64,000 nucleotides of DNA from Branchinecta lynchi. Lineage: Eukaryota; Arthropoda; Branchiopoda; Anostraca; Branchinectidae. This document shows, in pieces, positions 1-12,487 of the stretch; position 1 is the first letter of the stretch; every line of letters begins with the position of its first letter. A model generated the notes under the pieces. The model was given only the letters and a program-made list of their open reading frames with translations, was not told the origin of the DNA and ran no database searches. Made by a program: the position numbers and the translations under genes. The stretch is taken from NCBI GenBank assembly GCA_023053575.1, contig JAKZAP010000014.1:248001-312000 (forward strand), read 5' to 3'.

Positions 1-1263
1 GAACAAGGTAGAGCAATTTTAAACTAAACTAGGACTCCTATTTGGGTCATAGATAGACTAGAACCCACATGGCAAGGCAAAAGTAAAACCAAAGCCATTA
101 TTTGACGGGAAAATACGTAGTTGACATCGAATTATTTATAAGTAGTGAACTAAAAGACAAGAGAGATAGACCAGGTTGAGGTGAACCTCCGTCTTTCAAT
201 TAACTACTAAATCGAAATCTAAGTCACTAAATCGAAGTGTTTACAATTATAAATTTTGGAAAAAAGAAGAAAACCCCCAAAATACACACTCACCTAATTC
301 CATGCTATTCTACCTTTTTGGTAATTTCACTAATCCTCTCAAGCCTTAATTATGTTACTCTTAATTTACACTCATTCGAAAAAGTTAAAACTACTCAACG
401 GTCAAGACTTCAGTGAGTGTGCTTTAAATCCCGGTTTTTCATTGTATGGTTCTCCCCGGAGACATAAAAATAAATATTTTCAATCTCCATATTGATGTTC
501 ATAGTATAACGAAGGCGGTTGTGAATGACCATCTTCAAGTTCGCTTTTATTTTTCACATCACTAATCAGACTCCAGAGTCTACTCAAACAAAATCAAAGC
601 TGTTTCCTTCCCGTGTGAACAGGCCAGAACGTACGCCTCACTAGCCGCTACGTTGTTTTCTTTGCAATGAGTCAAGTGTATAATGGTGGGGACATTCGAA
701 TATACACGAGTGACCAAAGACGCGTTCGATTCACTTTTCAAGTTAATTGAGATGGTCAGTCAGTCGTTTTATTTGCAATTCTCTTTTAACTGGAAGCGTT
801 CGAATATTCAACGTCGACTTGAAAGTTGATGAAAAGTTGACTTTCAACGACGGGGAGAAATTGTCTGTCTCATGTTAAGTAAGAAAGAAGGAGGAAGTTT
901 CAAATATTGTGAATCATAGAGAGATTGCAGCCTACACAACGAATAGAGGCAATCCTTTCGAGAGACAGAACAAATATGCAAATGTAGGAAGGAAAGGAAA
1001 AGTGATTGACAGATTTGATTGGGATGCAAGAGATATTTGAAATGCGAAGGGAACATGTAGTAAATGTTGAAGAATAGCAAAATTGATGTCATAGTTATCA
1101 TGAAAATCTGGAAGGGTTGGCTTAACTATGCGGAAGCCCCGGTCGTCTGGTAACCTGGAAGGTGAAGCCTTGCTTTTACTTCCACGGAAACTCTTTTGCA
1201 AAAACAGAATTATACGATTAAAAAATAGCCCAATTAGCATTCCTCGCAAGTCCCTGGCTCAGA
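1..1263. other. No gene recognised
   Basis: AT-rich sequence. The open frames near 844-1249 on the minus strand lack recognisable motifs and splice context. Nothing else is supported here. Confidence 0.5.
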
Positions 1264-1275
1264 ATGATCATCAAA

Positions 1276-1795
1276 TTTCTTGACGCGATGGGCTGCTCGC
1301 AAACTGACTGCATACAATGTTTATTCTTTTTTGGTAAGGAATACCGAAATAAGGCATTTTTATTCCCCAATTTAAGCACACTTTGTGATCCTCAGCTCTC
1401 ACACAACGTACTTGTTACGCTTACTATTGTTTTTCAAAGTGACAGGATAAGTGTGAAGATAAGCGTGCAATCGGAACTTCCCTTACCGAGAAAAGACAAG
1501 GGAATAATTGGTGCAACCAACCTTCGTACAATCATTTGCAAAAGTGCTACTTTTTATAGTTTTTTGTCTTTCTAGTGTCTGATTTGCTAAGAGATGGTTT
1601 GCAATAAATCCCTTTATATATCGCTTACAACTATCGATTCAAAAATTAGCGAAATTTTTTCTTGAACGCGATGGACTGCTCGCAAACTGGCTGCAGACAA
1701 TGTTTATCCTTTTTTGGTGATGAGTGCTGACATAATGCATTTTATTCCCCAATTCAAGCACACTTTGGGATTCTCAGCTCTCACACAAGGTCATA
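1276..1795 (+). repeat. Pair of ~135-bp direct repeats
   Basis: The stretch at about 1276-1411 recurs at about 1655-1795 with scattered mismatches. Shared blocks include CTGCTCGCAAACTG, ACAATGTTTAT, ATTCCCCAATT and CTCAGCTCTCACACAA. A short open frame at 1264-1575 covers the first copy but has no sign of being a gene, so I read this as an old local duplication or two copies of an interspersed element. Confidence 0.7.
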
Positions 1796-1904
1796 TGGAA
1801 CATGAATTGATCAACCATTGAATTTCTCCACAAGATGCGGTGAAACTGTTCGTAAAAAAGATCAGCCCAGCCTCGAATCTTTTGCAACTCAAACTCATCC
1901 GAGC

Positions 1905-2060
1905 TCTCAACTCAAACTGTTAACTACAACCCAACAGTTGAGTTGCAACTCAGCAGTTGATTTATAAGGCTTTAACTTACAACTCAACAGTTTAATTGTA
2001 ACTCAACATTGGACCCAGAATTAAGTCCCATTCGACTCAACTGTTAGCCTGTTTTTTTGA
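1905..2060. repeat. AACTCAACTGTT-type short repeats
   Basis: Several variants of AACTCAACAGTT and its complement lie close together, some head-to-head. The segment GGACCCAGAATTAAGTCCC followed by a block like TTCGACTCAACTGTTAG resembles a block inside each 4.8-kb unit (about 6809-6842 in unit 1), so the left flank and the unit share a small repeat. Confidence 0.55.
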
Positions 2061-2178
2061 GTTGTCACATAGCAATATTGAGTTTTAACTCCGATAACAG
2101 GTGAACATGGTTTCGTGTTTTCGTGTTTGCTAGGCACTCTATCTATGTGTCTCTTTTACTGTCGACGATTATCGGACC

Positions 2179-2918
2179 ATGAAGCACGGTGTCGAGGAGT
2201 TCATGGATCTGATTTTGGCCAGGCTTGCCCGCAACCGGCTGTTGGAAGAAGACAGACAGAACATCACAGCCTACATCTGCTTCTTCATCAGTTACCTCTT
2301 TGGCCACAGAAGATTTTGGCCAGGCTTGCCCGCAACCGGCTGTTGGAAGAAGACAGACAGAACATCACAGCCTACATCTGCTTCTTCATCAGTTACCTCT
2401 TTGGCCACAGAAGTGGCGTCGCCCCCAAAATGACTGTAGAAGAGTTTCTTCAGCGGGTCGACCTACTTCCGACCGAGGGAGTACCCCTCTACGTCATCTT
2501 GGTGGAGAAGCACAAGACGGCAAGTCTCAAGTGTGCCGGTGTTGCACTTAGCCAGAAGGAAGAGACGGTCATCAAGCAGTACCTTACCTACCTACGTCCT
2601 GCTCTGCTCAAGCCCGGAAAACCAGATCCGTGCAACCTTCTCCTGACAAACACCGGCACCAAGTTGGAGTATGGCTCTCAGACCGTGCGAAGATTCTTGG
2701 AGAAGATCTTCCCCAGCAAGATAAGACCAGGAGTTGGAGTTCCCTCCCAGCTTACGATTCGCCACCTCATCGTCGACATCAACCACAAGGCAACTGGTAC
2801 AACTAAGGACGAGCAAGACAGGATGAGGGAATATCTCTGCCATTCAAGTAAGACATACACTTGCACTACTTGTTTGCCATCCATCATCAGAGTCCTGTCA
2901 GAGGCCTTGAGGACGAAG
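2179..2918 (+). pseudogene. Tyrosine-recombinase-like domain exon, frame broken by duplication
   Basis: GC-richer than its surroundings with good coding character. The frame from ATG 2179 runs through an alpha-helical start (MKHGVEEFMDLILARL), is thrown out of register by a 101-bp duplication, and resumes in the other frame to 2918. The later part shows a basic motif VEKHKTAS, then SQLTIRHLIVDI, then LCHSSKT. These resemble the K, R/H and H positions of the tyrosine-recombinase fold seen in Cryptons and in domesticated animal genes derived from them; no clear catalytic tyrosine is visible. A phase-0 splice donor (AAG|GTCAGT) closes the exon at 2918, and the next exon (3031) is in the same phase. 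What I see is the motif order; the family is inference. It may be a broken gene, or a working gene if the duplication is an assembly error. Confidence 0.5.
2211..2412 (+). repeat. Perfect 101-bp tandem duplication
   Basis: Positions 2211-2311 and 2312-2412 read identically, base for base. The unit length is not a multiple of three, so it shifts the recombinase-like exon. Perfect identity means a very recent event or an assembly join error. Confidence 0.95.
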
Positions 2919-3030
2919 GTCAGTTTATCGGGTCCAGGTTCTTCACAAGAAGTGTGTCGAAGTTTATGTGTTTGTACTTCAAGTTATTTTTTAAAGCGTC
3001 TGTAGGTTAATATTTGTTGGTTGTTTTCAG

Positions 3031-3087
3031 TTTGTTTGGGCTAGGATTGTGCAGCCTGGACTGCCCTATGAGGAAAGACCTCAGTTA
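3031..3087 (+). CDS. Short exon joining recombinase-like gene to the array
   Basis: The acceptor TTGTTTTCAG precedes 3031 and the phase matches the upstream donor at 2918. The frame (FVWARIVQPGLPYEERPQL) stays open through 3087, exactly where the 4.8-kb repeated unit begins, and continues about 28 codons into the unit before a TAG. A GT at 3088 could be the donor. No family recognised. If real, this exon connects the recombinase-like domain with the exons inside the array. Confidence 0.4.
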
Positions 3088-3243
3088 GTGACAGAGTCTA
3101 ACTCTCTAGGAAAGCCATTGGTTACCTTGGGAAGACACTCTTCAAACTTGTTGACAACAACTATGGCTTATTTTGTCTAGACATTGCCTCTATCGAAACA
3201 CTCCAGAGAGAAGAGGTGGTGCGGCAGATAGAAACGTTTAAAA

Positions 3244-3441
3244 GTGGTCAAGGTGAACGAAATACATGTAATGTTTGAAAACTACCTAGGGGCGGAACTG
3301 GGAAGACTAGGAACAGAAAAGGTATCTTTTTCTTCCCGGCAAGTTTTAGACGACTCGTCTGAAATTGTTGCTAAAGCCAAACTTCCATCCAATTGCTGGG
3401 AGAGTGGAAGCAATCTGCGGCCATTTGACACTCATCAGTAA
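3244..3441 (+). CDS. Small open frame in repeat unit, unknown
   Basis: A 65-codon frame beginning GTG, repeated unchanged at 8054-8251, 12861-13058 and 17620-17817. It contains FENYLGAELGRLGTEK followed by GT, so its first part could be an exon ending at the codon AAG before GTATCT. No family recognised and no good upstream acceptor. Conservation among copies only reflects recent duplication, so it is weak evidence for coding. Confidence 0.25.
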   Translation: MVKVNEIHVMFENYLGAELGRLGTEKVSFSSRQVLDDSSEIVAKAKLPSNCWESGSNLRPFDTHQ

Positions 3442-3602
3442 GAGCAATAATGCCACATGATGCTACATGCTTCTGGATTCGTGAAAGAGGTTCCGTGTTA
3501 GTAATGTATTGATTTTTTTTTAAAGTAATTAAATGCTTATCTACAAGAACTATTCTGGCAACTCCGTAATTAAAATAAGAGCCATACAATTACTTTTTAT
3601 TC

Positions 3603-3933
3603 ACTGAACAAACCGTCACATGTCACCAACAGAGAGAGTCTCAATCGACTCATCAGTTTTGTTAGCTTGCTTCTCAAGGTGGAGAAACTACAGCAGACAG
3701 CCAGCAACCGTCCAACAACCAAACTCATTTTTGCCAGCGAATACCTGGTAACAGTTACTGAAATGATGCTCTGGGAGAAGCCAGACGACAGATACGATGT
3801 CACAGTTCTCCAAAGATATACTATCGTTAATGCGAATATTAATGTCTTCCGGAACAAAACGAACCTGGGTCCGTCGCTGATTGTTTCAACGAGGCTTATC
3901 GACCTTGAACACAACCACGGCTTACCTCAATGA
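3603..3933 (+). CDS. Exon-like open frame in repeat unit, unknown
   Basis: The frame is open from before 3603 and ends with TGA at 3931-3933. It reads through LNRLISFVSLLLKVEK and TTKLIFASEYLVTVTEMM with codon use that looks coding. CAG acceptors occur near its start (before AGAGAGTC). Copies lie at about 8413-8743, 13220-13550 and 17979-18309. No family recognised. It lies upstream of the five-exon segment and could be an earlier exon of the same gene if a donor within it is used. The opposite-strand frame over the same span is taken to be a shadow. Confidence 0.35.
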
Positions 3934-4457
3934 CAGATTGAAAGATTACAGGTCATACGGATTTTTTCCGGACAGTGTCAAACGCAATCTATGTCATGAC
4001 AAGAAATGTGTGTGTGTGTCTGTGTGTGCGTGTGTATAATGCCATTTGTAAGATGGATTAAGGAGAGCCATTTAGCGTTCTTCTATATATGGAAGTCGAA
4101 TTAGCAGCACTATTATTTGAACACATTTTGTGCGTACAGCAGTGTAAGTTATCTTTTTGTGGTTTAGTTTTCGTGGAAAGCACTACTGAAGTGAAATATC
4201 ACCGTCAATCCCTTTCGCCAATGCAGTTAATAGTAGAGATTTTGATGATTTTATAACCAGGGCGATCTAGGACCGATTATCGAAGGGTATGTTTCGGCGG
4301 CAACCACTGTTTGGCGCAAATCGGCAACCGCTTGTCGCGAAAACACTTTTTTCATCCTGACCAACAATCGTTCCTTCCAAACCATTGGAAATTACGCAAA
4401 ACACGGTCGAAATTCGAAGACGGTGACGTAATCAAGGAAGATATTTGACAACAAAAG

Positions 4458-4728
4458 ATGGAGGAAGAATTTGTAGCTGCAACTGGAGCTACAGCAGCAG
4501 CTAACTGAGTTTTGAAAACTCTCCTTGCAAGTGAGGCAGCAGTAGTGATGAGGAGGAGGAAAACACATCGACATTGGCATATGCCACTGCCTTTGGTGTG
4601 CATGAAGCCCACCCAAAACTTAGTGAATACGTTGGTACGGTTAGTCCCTATTCTGAGGCAGACTTATGGTCCCACTTCAGAATGAGCAGATCAAAATTCG
4701 CAAGACTCAGAGACTTCCTCATATAGCC
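4458..4728 (+). pseudogene. PIF/Harbinger-type transposase-like remnant
   Basis: From ATG 4458 the frame reads MEEEFVAATGATAAAN and a stop, then LLASEAAVVMRRRKTHRHWH; one frame over it reads EYVGTVSPYSEADLWSHFRM and a Phe/Leu-rich continuation to TAG. The order of a basic RRR-x-HW segment followed by a segment like F-R-M-S-x3-F-x2-L resembles the N-terminal part of HARBI1-like nucleases. There is one in-frame stop and one frame change, so it is dead in every copy (also near 9268, 14075 and 18820). Unit 4 breaks off inside it. The family call is inference from a short stretch. Confidence 0.4.
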
Positions 4729-5424
4729 TAACTCATGTGTTTTCGAAGGACAAACTAATGCAGTCAGCCCACAACTCATGATGCACTATACCAAATCATG
4801 GTATGTCTAACATCCGGCATACCCGATGCCCAACTTCGTATACGCTCTCAACTGACGGATTCCCTAACCCAATAACTAATAAATAATGACGATATAAAGT
4901 TTTAAAAGCAACAGTAATTCAGGCAGCCACAAACCCGTGCATTTTCGAATATACTGTGCCAAACACTATGTAGTTCTATGAAACTAGGGAGACACACCTG
5001 GTTTCGTGTTTGACCGGGAAAGTCGACAAGTGGCTTGAAAACCACTTGTTTTCAAGTGGTTGAACCAAATGTCAGAAGCGAATCTTTAAGATACCAGTCG
5101 ATGCGCAAATACTGATATAGTAACTCTTCAAATTTTCAATTTAATCGGTGAAGAAACTTTGACTCTATTAATAAATCCGACACAGAACTTTAAGCAAATC
5201 CAGGTAAAAAGCACAACGAGCCTGCGGAAAAACCTAATATTTTCCGAACCAAATGTCAGAACCGAATCTTTAAGATACCAATGCTAACTATTCTTACTAT
5301 GTTAACCGCAACTGAAGGCGACCGTGACCGAAGGCGCCTGCGTCCGAAAGTACCCCTCCACCGACTACCGCCTATCTAATATTTTTTTGGGAAATTCTCA
5401 AATTTAGTTAAAATTGTATTTCAG

Positions 5425-7680
5425 AACCAGGGTGAGCTTCAAGCTCACCTGAACGATATGCATAAGGATCAGATGAAGCCCAAGCGGAATGGCTGCCGAT
5501 ATACCCTAGATGAGAAAACTAGAATCATCATTTGCGAGGAAGTAGACGCGGGCAAGCTCCCCAAACGTGGTATGACCCGCCTCTACTTCCCGCACCTGAC
5601 GACCAGGGTTCGCAGGAACCTTCAAAAAGGCCACATGTTCCAACGTCTGTCCGAGGAGATAAAGGTAAGTTCCAACAGTCAAGTAAGTTGTTGCGTATAT
5701 CAAAGGACTTTTTGGCGTCAACCCGTGCCTGCGGTAGAGTATAACTAAAGTAAGTATAACTTTCTAACGGGCGACCGGATCTTAAAGGAACTTACTATTT
5801 GGAAAGACGCCTGGGTCTCAGACGACCCACTTCAAATGATCATGAATCGGCAACTGGGGGATGGGAAAGTGTGGGAGAGTCTTAGATATCGTGTGATACA
5901 CTTAGGTTGAAGATATCTATCAGAACTTGACGGACTACTATAGCCTTCTGCAAAGTTGCGCAGGAGGGTATCAGCAGAACCATACTGATACCACCTCAAG
6001 ATCGCGAACCTTAGCTTAAACAGTTGCTACCTACCCTTTCACATTCCAAATGACCTTAAGCTCTTGCCGGTTCTGCTCGTCTAGACAGTTGTTTCTATTT
6101 CAATCAGCGAATTCACTTGTTTAATTTTTAAGGTGGAAAGCACTAGGAAGCCAGAAGCAAATCCGTTTGCTGGTTTTCGTTATGAAGATTTCGTTGAAAA
6201 ACGGGTAAGTCATGATAATTTGATATTTCTCTTGGCAGGGTATGAAATAACATAAAACCACTGGCTCTACGGTGAGGAAATTTAGTTTAGTGTCGAGTTA
6301 GTGGAGCGGTACTCAATCTTACTTTTTGCCCATTAAAACCCGTTAAAATGGTTGTGCAGTCAACATTAATTTTCAAGATTATAAGGATTTCACATTGAAT
6401 AATGCAAATTTTTGTTTAAAGGAATTTTGTTAAATTACCGTAAAAGAAAAATTTGATTGGTACAACGTGTAAATTAAAGTAAAGTCGGATATTTAATGAC
6501 AGCTTGTGCGCTTGGGATATGTAGATTTTAAAGAAGAATTTCAAAAGAACTTCCTGCACTTCAAAAATAAGAAATATTTTTTCAATTTATTTGTGGAGCA
6601 CAAGATACACATAGGAAAAGTGATGGTAACACTGTGATTACACTAACATAGCAATATAAACAGCTCAAGGTGACCTGAGTAGTAACTTTACGAAATGCTC
6701 AATGGCTCCCTTCTCTTCTCGTTAACCCCAATTCAGGCAAAAACAGTCATGGAGTCGGAAAAACAGTCATGGACTCGTTAACCCCAATTCAGGCAAAAAC
6801 AGTCATGGGCCCAGAATCGGATCCCTTTCGACTCAACTGTTAGGATCAGCTGTATACCTCGACCGTTGGTCCATGATGCGGTATATTCAAATGATTCTAT
6901 AGGCAGATTGTTTCTTTTCGTCGTTCCTACTTCTCCTACTTTGGTCAATCCGTCATGTTCGATTCCTTTTCCGAGTGCTTTTTAAGAAATCATGTTAAAA
7001 GATGTTTGATCCAAGCATACTTTACGCGAACTGAGTGAAGAAGAAATTGCTTTTGTGAATAAAGAAAGTCTATTTACATGTAATAAATTGATAATAAACT
7101 GATGATTAGTTCGCTTTCGAAGAAGCAGCTGAAGGCTCCATAACGATTTTCTGACATAGTTTTTTTCAGCCTGTTCCTGAGACGACCGAAACACTGAGCA
7201 AAAACATTTGTTATTCTCAATGCTTAATGGATGACGTTGAGAAAAGGTGCGCCGATGCGTTTGCAGCAGTGAGTTTTTTTTTTTTATATTTGTTTGATAG
7301 TATCGTAGTAAGACTTAACTGTGAATAGATCACAGAGAAAAAGAATACAGTCATCGCAAATTCATCAGAAATAGGAATATAATTTTTCCTATTTCTTAAT
7401 AGGAATCGTTAGGAAATCGTTCAGAAATTTCCGATCGGGTCACTGGTAAGCCAATTAATATACAATTGATTTTCCTGAGTCGCTTTCTCTGAATTGTCAT
7501 TTGTTTGCGAGAATTTGTTTTTGTTTTCTTTCCCTTTCTGTTCAGGGTCTCGAATCAATAGGTAAAAAGCAGCTCGAAAGAAAGTCGAGATATGTATCGC
7601 AAAGTTTGAGTGCCACAGTCTTTAGGATAAGACTGTGTATGAATATGTGTATTAGTCTGTATTTAGTTGTACTGTATTAA
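5425..7680 (+). CDS. Five-exon gene segment, unit 1: zinc-finger-like, uncharacterised
   Basis: Five segments have acceptor and donor signals and all junctions are phase 0: A 5425-5664 (TTTCAG| and |GTAAGT), B 6133-6204 (TTTAAG| and |GTAAGT), C 6503-6625 (GACAG| and |GTAACA), D 7170-7268 (TTTTTTCAG| and |GTGAGT), E 7546-7680 (TGTTCAG|, stop TAA). Together they give about 222 residues. Exon A starts with L-x2-H-x4-H, like the second half of a C2H2 finger, followed by a charged segment with GKLPKRGMTRLYFPHL that may be a Myb/SANT-like helical fold. Exons B-E are charged and unrecognised; E ends with a hydrophobic tail. The first exon must lie upstream. The gene model is inference, but five consecutive in-phase junctions are unlikely by chance. 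Confidence 0.6.
6718..6842 (+). repeat. Short direct repeats inside the C-D intron
   Basis: A block containing TTAACCCCAATTCAGGC and AAAAACAGTCATGG occurs twice with a partial third copy, followed by a segment resembling the left flank near 2012-2050. The same occurs in units 2 and 3. Confidence 0.7.
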
Positions 7681-10234
7681 CAGTATCGGGCTATGCAGTG
7701 TGTAAAACAATACAAATGCAGATACAATAGTCGTCAAAATCAAGGCCAAAATGAGAGCAAGGTCGTGTGTAAAACAGCAACAGACAGAGACAAACGAAGA
7801 GCCAAATAGTTTCCGAAATCAAGGCCAAATGAGTGCAAAGGTCTTAAAGCAATATGTCAAATCAGAGAAAACCAAATAGAACCGAACAAGTGACAGAGTC
7901 TAACTCTCTAGGAAAGCCATTGGTTACCTTGGGAAGACACTCTTCAAACTTGTTGACAACAACTATGGCTTATTTTGTCTAGACATTGCCGTGGTGACTC
8001 TATCGAAACACTCCAGAGAGAAGAGGTGGTGCGGCAGATAGAAACGTTTAAAAGTGGTCAAGGTGAACGAAATACATGTAATGTTTGAAAACTACCTAGG
8101 GGCGGAACTGGGAAGACTAGGAACAGAAAAGGTATCTTTTTCTTCCCGGCAAGTTTTAGACGACTCGTCTGAAATTGTTGCTAAAGCCAAACTTCCATCC
8201 AATTGCTGGGAGAGTGGAAGCAATCTGCGGCCATTTGACACTCATCAGTAAGAGCAATAATGCCACATGATGCTACATGCTTCTGGATTCGTGAAAGAGG
8301 TTCCGTGTTATTAATGTATTGATTTTTTTTTAAAGTAATTAAATGCTTATCTACAAGAACTATTCTGGCAACTCCGTAATTAAAATAAGAGCCATACAAT
8401 TACTGTTTATTCACTGAACAAACCGTCACATGTCACCAACAGAGAGAGTCTCAATCGACTCATCAGTTTTGTTAGCTTGCTTCTCAAGGTGGAGAAACTA
8501 CAGCAGACAGCCAGCAACCGTCCAACAACCAAACTCATTTTTGCCAGCGAATACCTGGTAACAGTTACTGAAATGATGCTCTGGGAGAAGCCAGACGACA
8601 GATACGATGTCACAGTTCTTCAAAGATATACTATCGTTAATGCGAATATTAATGTCTTCCGGAACAAAACGAACCTGGGTCCGTCGCTGATTGTTTCAAC
8701 GAGGCTTATCGACCTTGAACACAACCACGGCTTACCTCAATGACAGATTGAAAGATTACAGGTCATACGGATTTTTTCCGGACAGTGTCAAACGCAATCT
8801 ATGTCATGACAAGAAATGTGTGTGTGTGTCTGTGTGTGCGTGTGTATAATGCCATTTGTAAGATGGATTAAGGAGAGCCATTTAGCGTTCTTCTATATAT
8901 GGAAGTCGAATTAGCAGCACTATTATTTGAACACATTTTGTGCGTACAGCAGTGTAAGTTATCTTTTTGTGGTTTAGTTTTCGTGGAAAGCACTACTGAA
9001 GTGAAATATCACCGTCAATCCCTTTCGCCAATGCAGTTAATAGTAGAGATTTTGATGATTTTATAACCAGGGCGATCTAGGACCGATTATCGAAGGGTAT
9101 GTTTCGGCGGCAACCACTGTTTGGCGCAAATCGGCAACCGCTTGTCGCGAAAACACTTTTTTCATCCTGACCAACAATCGTTCCTTCCAAACCATTGGAA
9201 ATTACGCAAAACACGGTCGAAATTCGAAGACGGTGACGTAATCAAGGAAGATATTTGACAACAAAAGATGGAGGAAGAATTTGTAGCTGCAACTGGAGCT
9301 ACAGCAGCAGCTAACTGAGTTTTGAAAACTCTCCTTGCAAGTGAGGCAGCAGTAGTGATGAGGAGGAGGAAAACACATCGACATTGGCATATGCCACTGC
9401 CTTTGGTGTGCATGAAGCCCACCCAAAACTTAGTGAATACGTTGGTACGGTTAGTCCCTATTCTGAGGCAGACTTATGGTCCCACTTCAGAATGAGCAGA
9501 TCAAAATTCGCAAGACTCAGAGACTTCCTCATATAGCCTAACTCATGTGTTTTCGAAGGACAAACTAATGCAGTCAGCCCACAACTCATGATGCACTATA
9601 CCAAATCATGGTATGTCTAACATCCGGCATACCCGATGCCCAACTTCGTATACGCTCTCAACTGACGGATTCCCTAACCCAATAACTAATAAATAATGAC
9701 GATATAAAGTTTTAAAAGCAACAGTAATTCAGGCAGCCACAAACCCGTGCATTTTCGAATATACTGTGCCAAACACTATGTAGTTCTATGAAACTAGGGA
9801 GACACACCTGGTTTCGTGTTTGACCGGGAAAGTCGACAAGTGGCTTGAAAACCACTTGTTTTCAAGTGGTTGAACCAAATGTCAGAAGCGAATCTTTAAG
9901 ATACCAGTCGATGCGCAAATACTGATATAGTAACTCTTCAAATTTTCAATTTAATCGGTGAAGAAACTTTGACTCTATTAATAAATCCGACACAGAACTT
10001 TAAGCAAATCCAGGTAAAAAGCACAACGAGCCTGCGGAAAAACCTAATATTTTCCGAACCAAATGTCAGAACCGAATCTTTAAGATACCAATGCTAACTA
10101 TTCTTACTATGTTAACCGCAACTGAAGGCGACCGTGACCGAAGGCGCCTGCGTCCGAAAGTACCCCTCCACCGACTACCGCCTATCTAATATTTTTTTGG
10201 GAAATTCTCAAATTTAGTTAAAATTGTATTTCAG

Positions 10235-12487
10235 AACCAGGGTGAGCTTCAAGCTCACCTGAACGATATGCATAAGGATCAGATGAAGCCCAAGCGGAAT
10301 GGCTGCCGATATACCCTAGATGAGAAAACTAGAATCATCATTTGCGAGGAAGTAGACGCGGGCAAGCTCCCCAAACGTGGTATGACCCGCCTCTACTTCC
10401 CGCACCTGACGACCAGGGTTCGCAGGAACCTTCAAAAAGGCCACATGTTCCAACGTCTGTCCGAGGAGATAAAGGTAAGTTCCAACAGTCAAGTAAGTTG
10501 TTGCGTATATCAAAGGACTTTTTGGCGTCAACCCGTGCCTGCGGTAGAGTATAACTAAAGTAAGTATAACTTTCTAACGGGCGACCGGATCTTAAAGGAA
10601 CTTACTATTTGGAAAGACGCCTGGGTCTCAGACGACCCACTTTAAATGATCATGAATCGGCAACTGGGGGATGGGAAAGTGTGGGAGAGTCTTAGATATC
10701 GTGTGATACACTTAGGTTGAAGATATCTATCAGAACTTGACGGACTACTATAGCCTTCTGCAAAGTTGCGCAGGAGGGTATCAGCAGAACCATACTGATA
10801 CCACCTCAAGATCGCGAACCTTAGCTTAAACAGTTGCTACCTACCCTTTCACATTCCAAATGACCTTAAGCTCTTGCCGGTTCTGCTCGTCTAGACACTT
10901 GTTTCTATTTCAATCAGCGAATTCACTTGTTTAATTTTTAAGGTGGAAAGCACTAGGAAGCCAGAAGCAAATCCGTTTGCTGGTTTTCGTTATGAAGATT
11001 TCGTTGAAAAACGGGTAAGTCATGATAATTTGATATTTCTCTTGGCAGGGTATGAAATAACATAAAACCACTGGCTCTACGGTGAGGAAATTTAGTTTAG
11101 TGTCGAGTTAGTGGAGCGGTACTCAATCTTACTTTTTGCCCATTAAAACCCGTTAAAATGGTTGTGCAGTCAACATTAATTTTCAAGATTATAAGGATTT
11201 CACATTGAATAATGCAAATTTTTGTTTAAAGGAATTTTGTTAAATTACCGTAAAAGAAAAATTTGATTGGTACAACGTGTAAATTAAAGTAAAGTCGGAT
11301 ATTTAATGACAGCTTGTGCGCTTGGGATATGTAGATTTTAAAGAAGAATTTCAAAAGAACTTCCTGCACTTCAAAAATAAGAAATATTTTTTCAATTTAT
11401 TTGTGGAGCACAAGATACACATAGGAAAAGTGATGGTAACACTGTGATTACACTAACATAGCAATATAAACAGCTCAAGGTGACCTGAGTAGTAACTTTA
11501 CGAAATGCTCAATGGCTCCCTTCTCTTCTCGTTAACCCCAATTCAGGCAAAAACAGTCATGGAGTCGGAAAAACAGTCATGGACTCGTTAACCCCAATTC
11601 AGGCAAAAACAGTCATGGGCCCAGAATCGGATCCCTTTCGACTCAACTGTTAGGATCAGCTGTATACCTCGACCGTTGGTCCATGATGCGGTATATTCAA
11701 ATGATTCTATAGGCAGATTGTTTCTTTTCGTCGTTCCTACTTCTCCTACTTTGGTCAATCCGTCATGTTCGATTCCTTTTCCGATTGCTTTTTAAGAAAT
11801 CATGTTAAAAGATGTTTGATCCAAGCATACTTTACGCGAACTGAGTGAAGAAGAAATTGCTTTTGTGAATAAAGAAAGTCTATTTACATGTAATAAATTG
11901 ATAATAAACTGATGATTAGTTCGCTTTCGAAGAAGCAGCTGAAGGCTCCATAACGATTTTCTGACATAGTTTTTTTCAGCCTGTTCCTGAGACGACCGAA
12001 ACACTGAGCAAAAACATTTGTTATTCTCAATGCTTAATGGATGACGTTGAGAAAAGGTGCGCCGATGCGTTTGCAGCAGTGAGTTTTTTTTTATATTTGT
12101 TTGATAGTATCGTAGTAAGACTTAACTGTGAATAGATCACAGAGAAAAAGAATACAGTCATCGCAAATTCATCAGAAATAGGAATATAATTTTTCCTATT
12201 TCTTAATAGGAATCGTTAGGAAATCGTTCAGAAATTTCCGATCGGGTCACTGGTAAGCCAATTAATATACAATTGATTTTCCTGAGTCGCTTTCTCTGAA
12301 TTGTCATTTGTTTGCGAGAATTTGTTTTTGTTTTCTTTCCCATTCTGTTCAGGGTCTCGAATCAATAGGTAAAAAGCAGCTCGAAAGAAAGTCGAGATAT
12401 GTATCGCAAAGTTTGAGTGCCACAGTCTTTAGGATAAGACTGTGTATGAATATGTGTATTAGTCTGTATTTAGTTGTACTGTATTAA
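10235..12487 (+). CDS. Five-exon gene segment, unit 2
   Basis: Second copy of the segment at 5425-7680. Exons are A 10235-10474, B 10943-11014, C 11313-11435, D 11980-12078 and E 12353-12487. Splice signals and stop codon are unchanged, exon A is translated identically, and no exon is broken. Intron differences are limited to single bases and T-run length. It lacks the recombinase-like exon; what precedes it is the end of unit 1, so if expressed it would need its own promoter or be spliced from a long transcript spanning the array. Confidence 0.55.

Noticed and set aside
844..1249. Overlapping minus-strand frames
   Set aside because: Low-complexity Phe/Leu/Ser composition, no motifs, no splice signals.
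9162..9426. Minus-strand frames (CQCRCVFLLLITTAASL...) in every repeat unit
   Set aside because: Antisense of the transposase-like remnant; its hydrophobic look is the complement of a Ser/Ala/Arg-rich coding strand.
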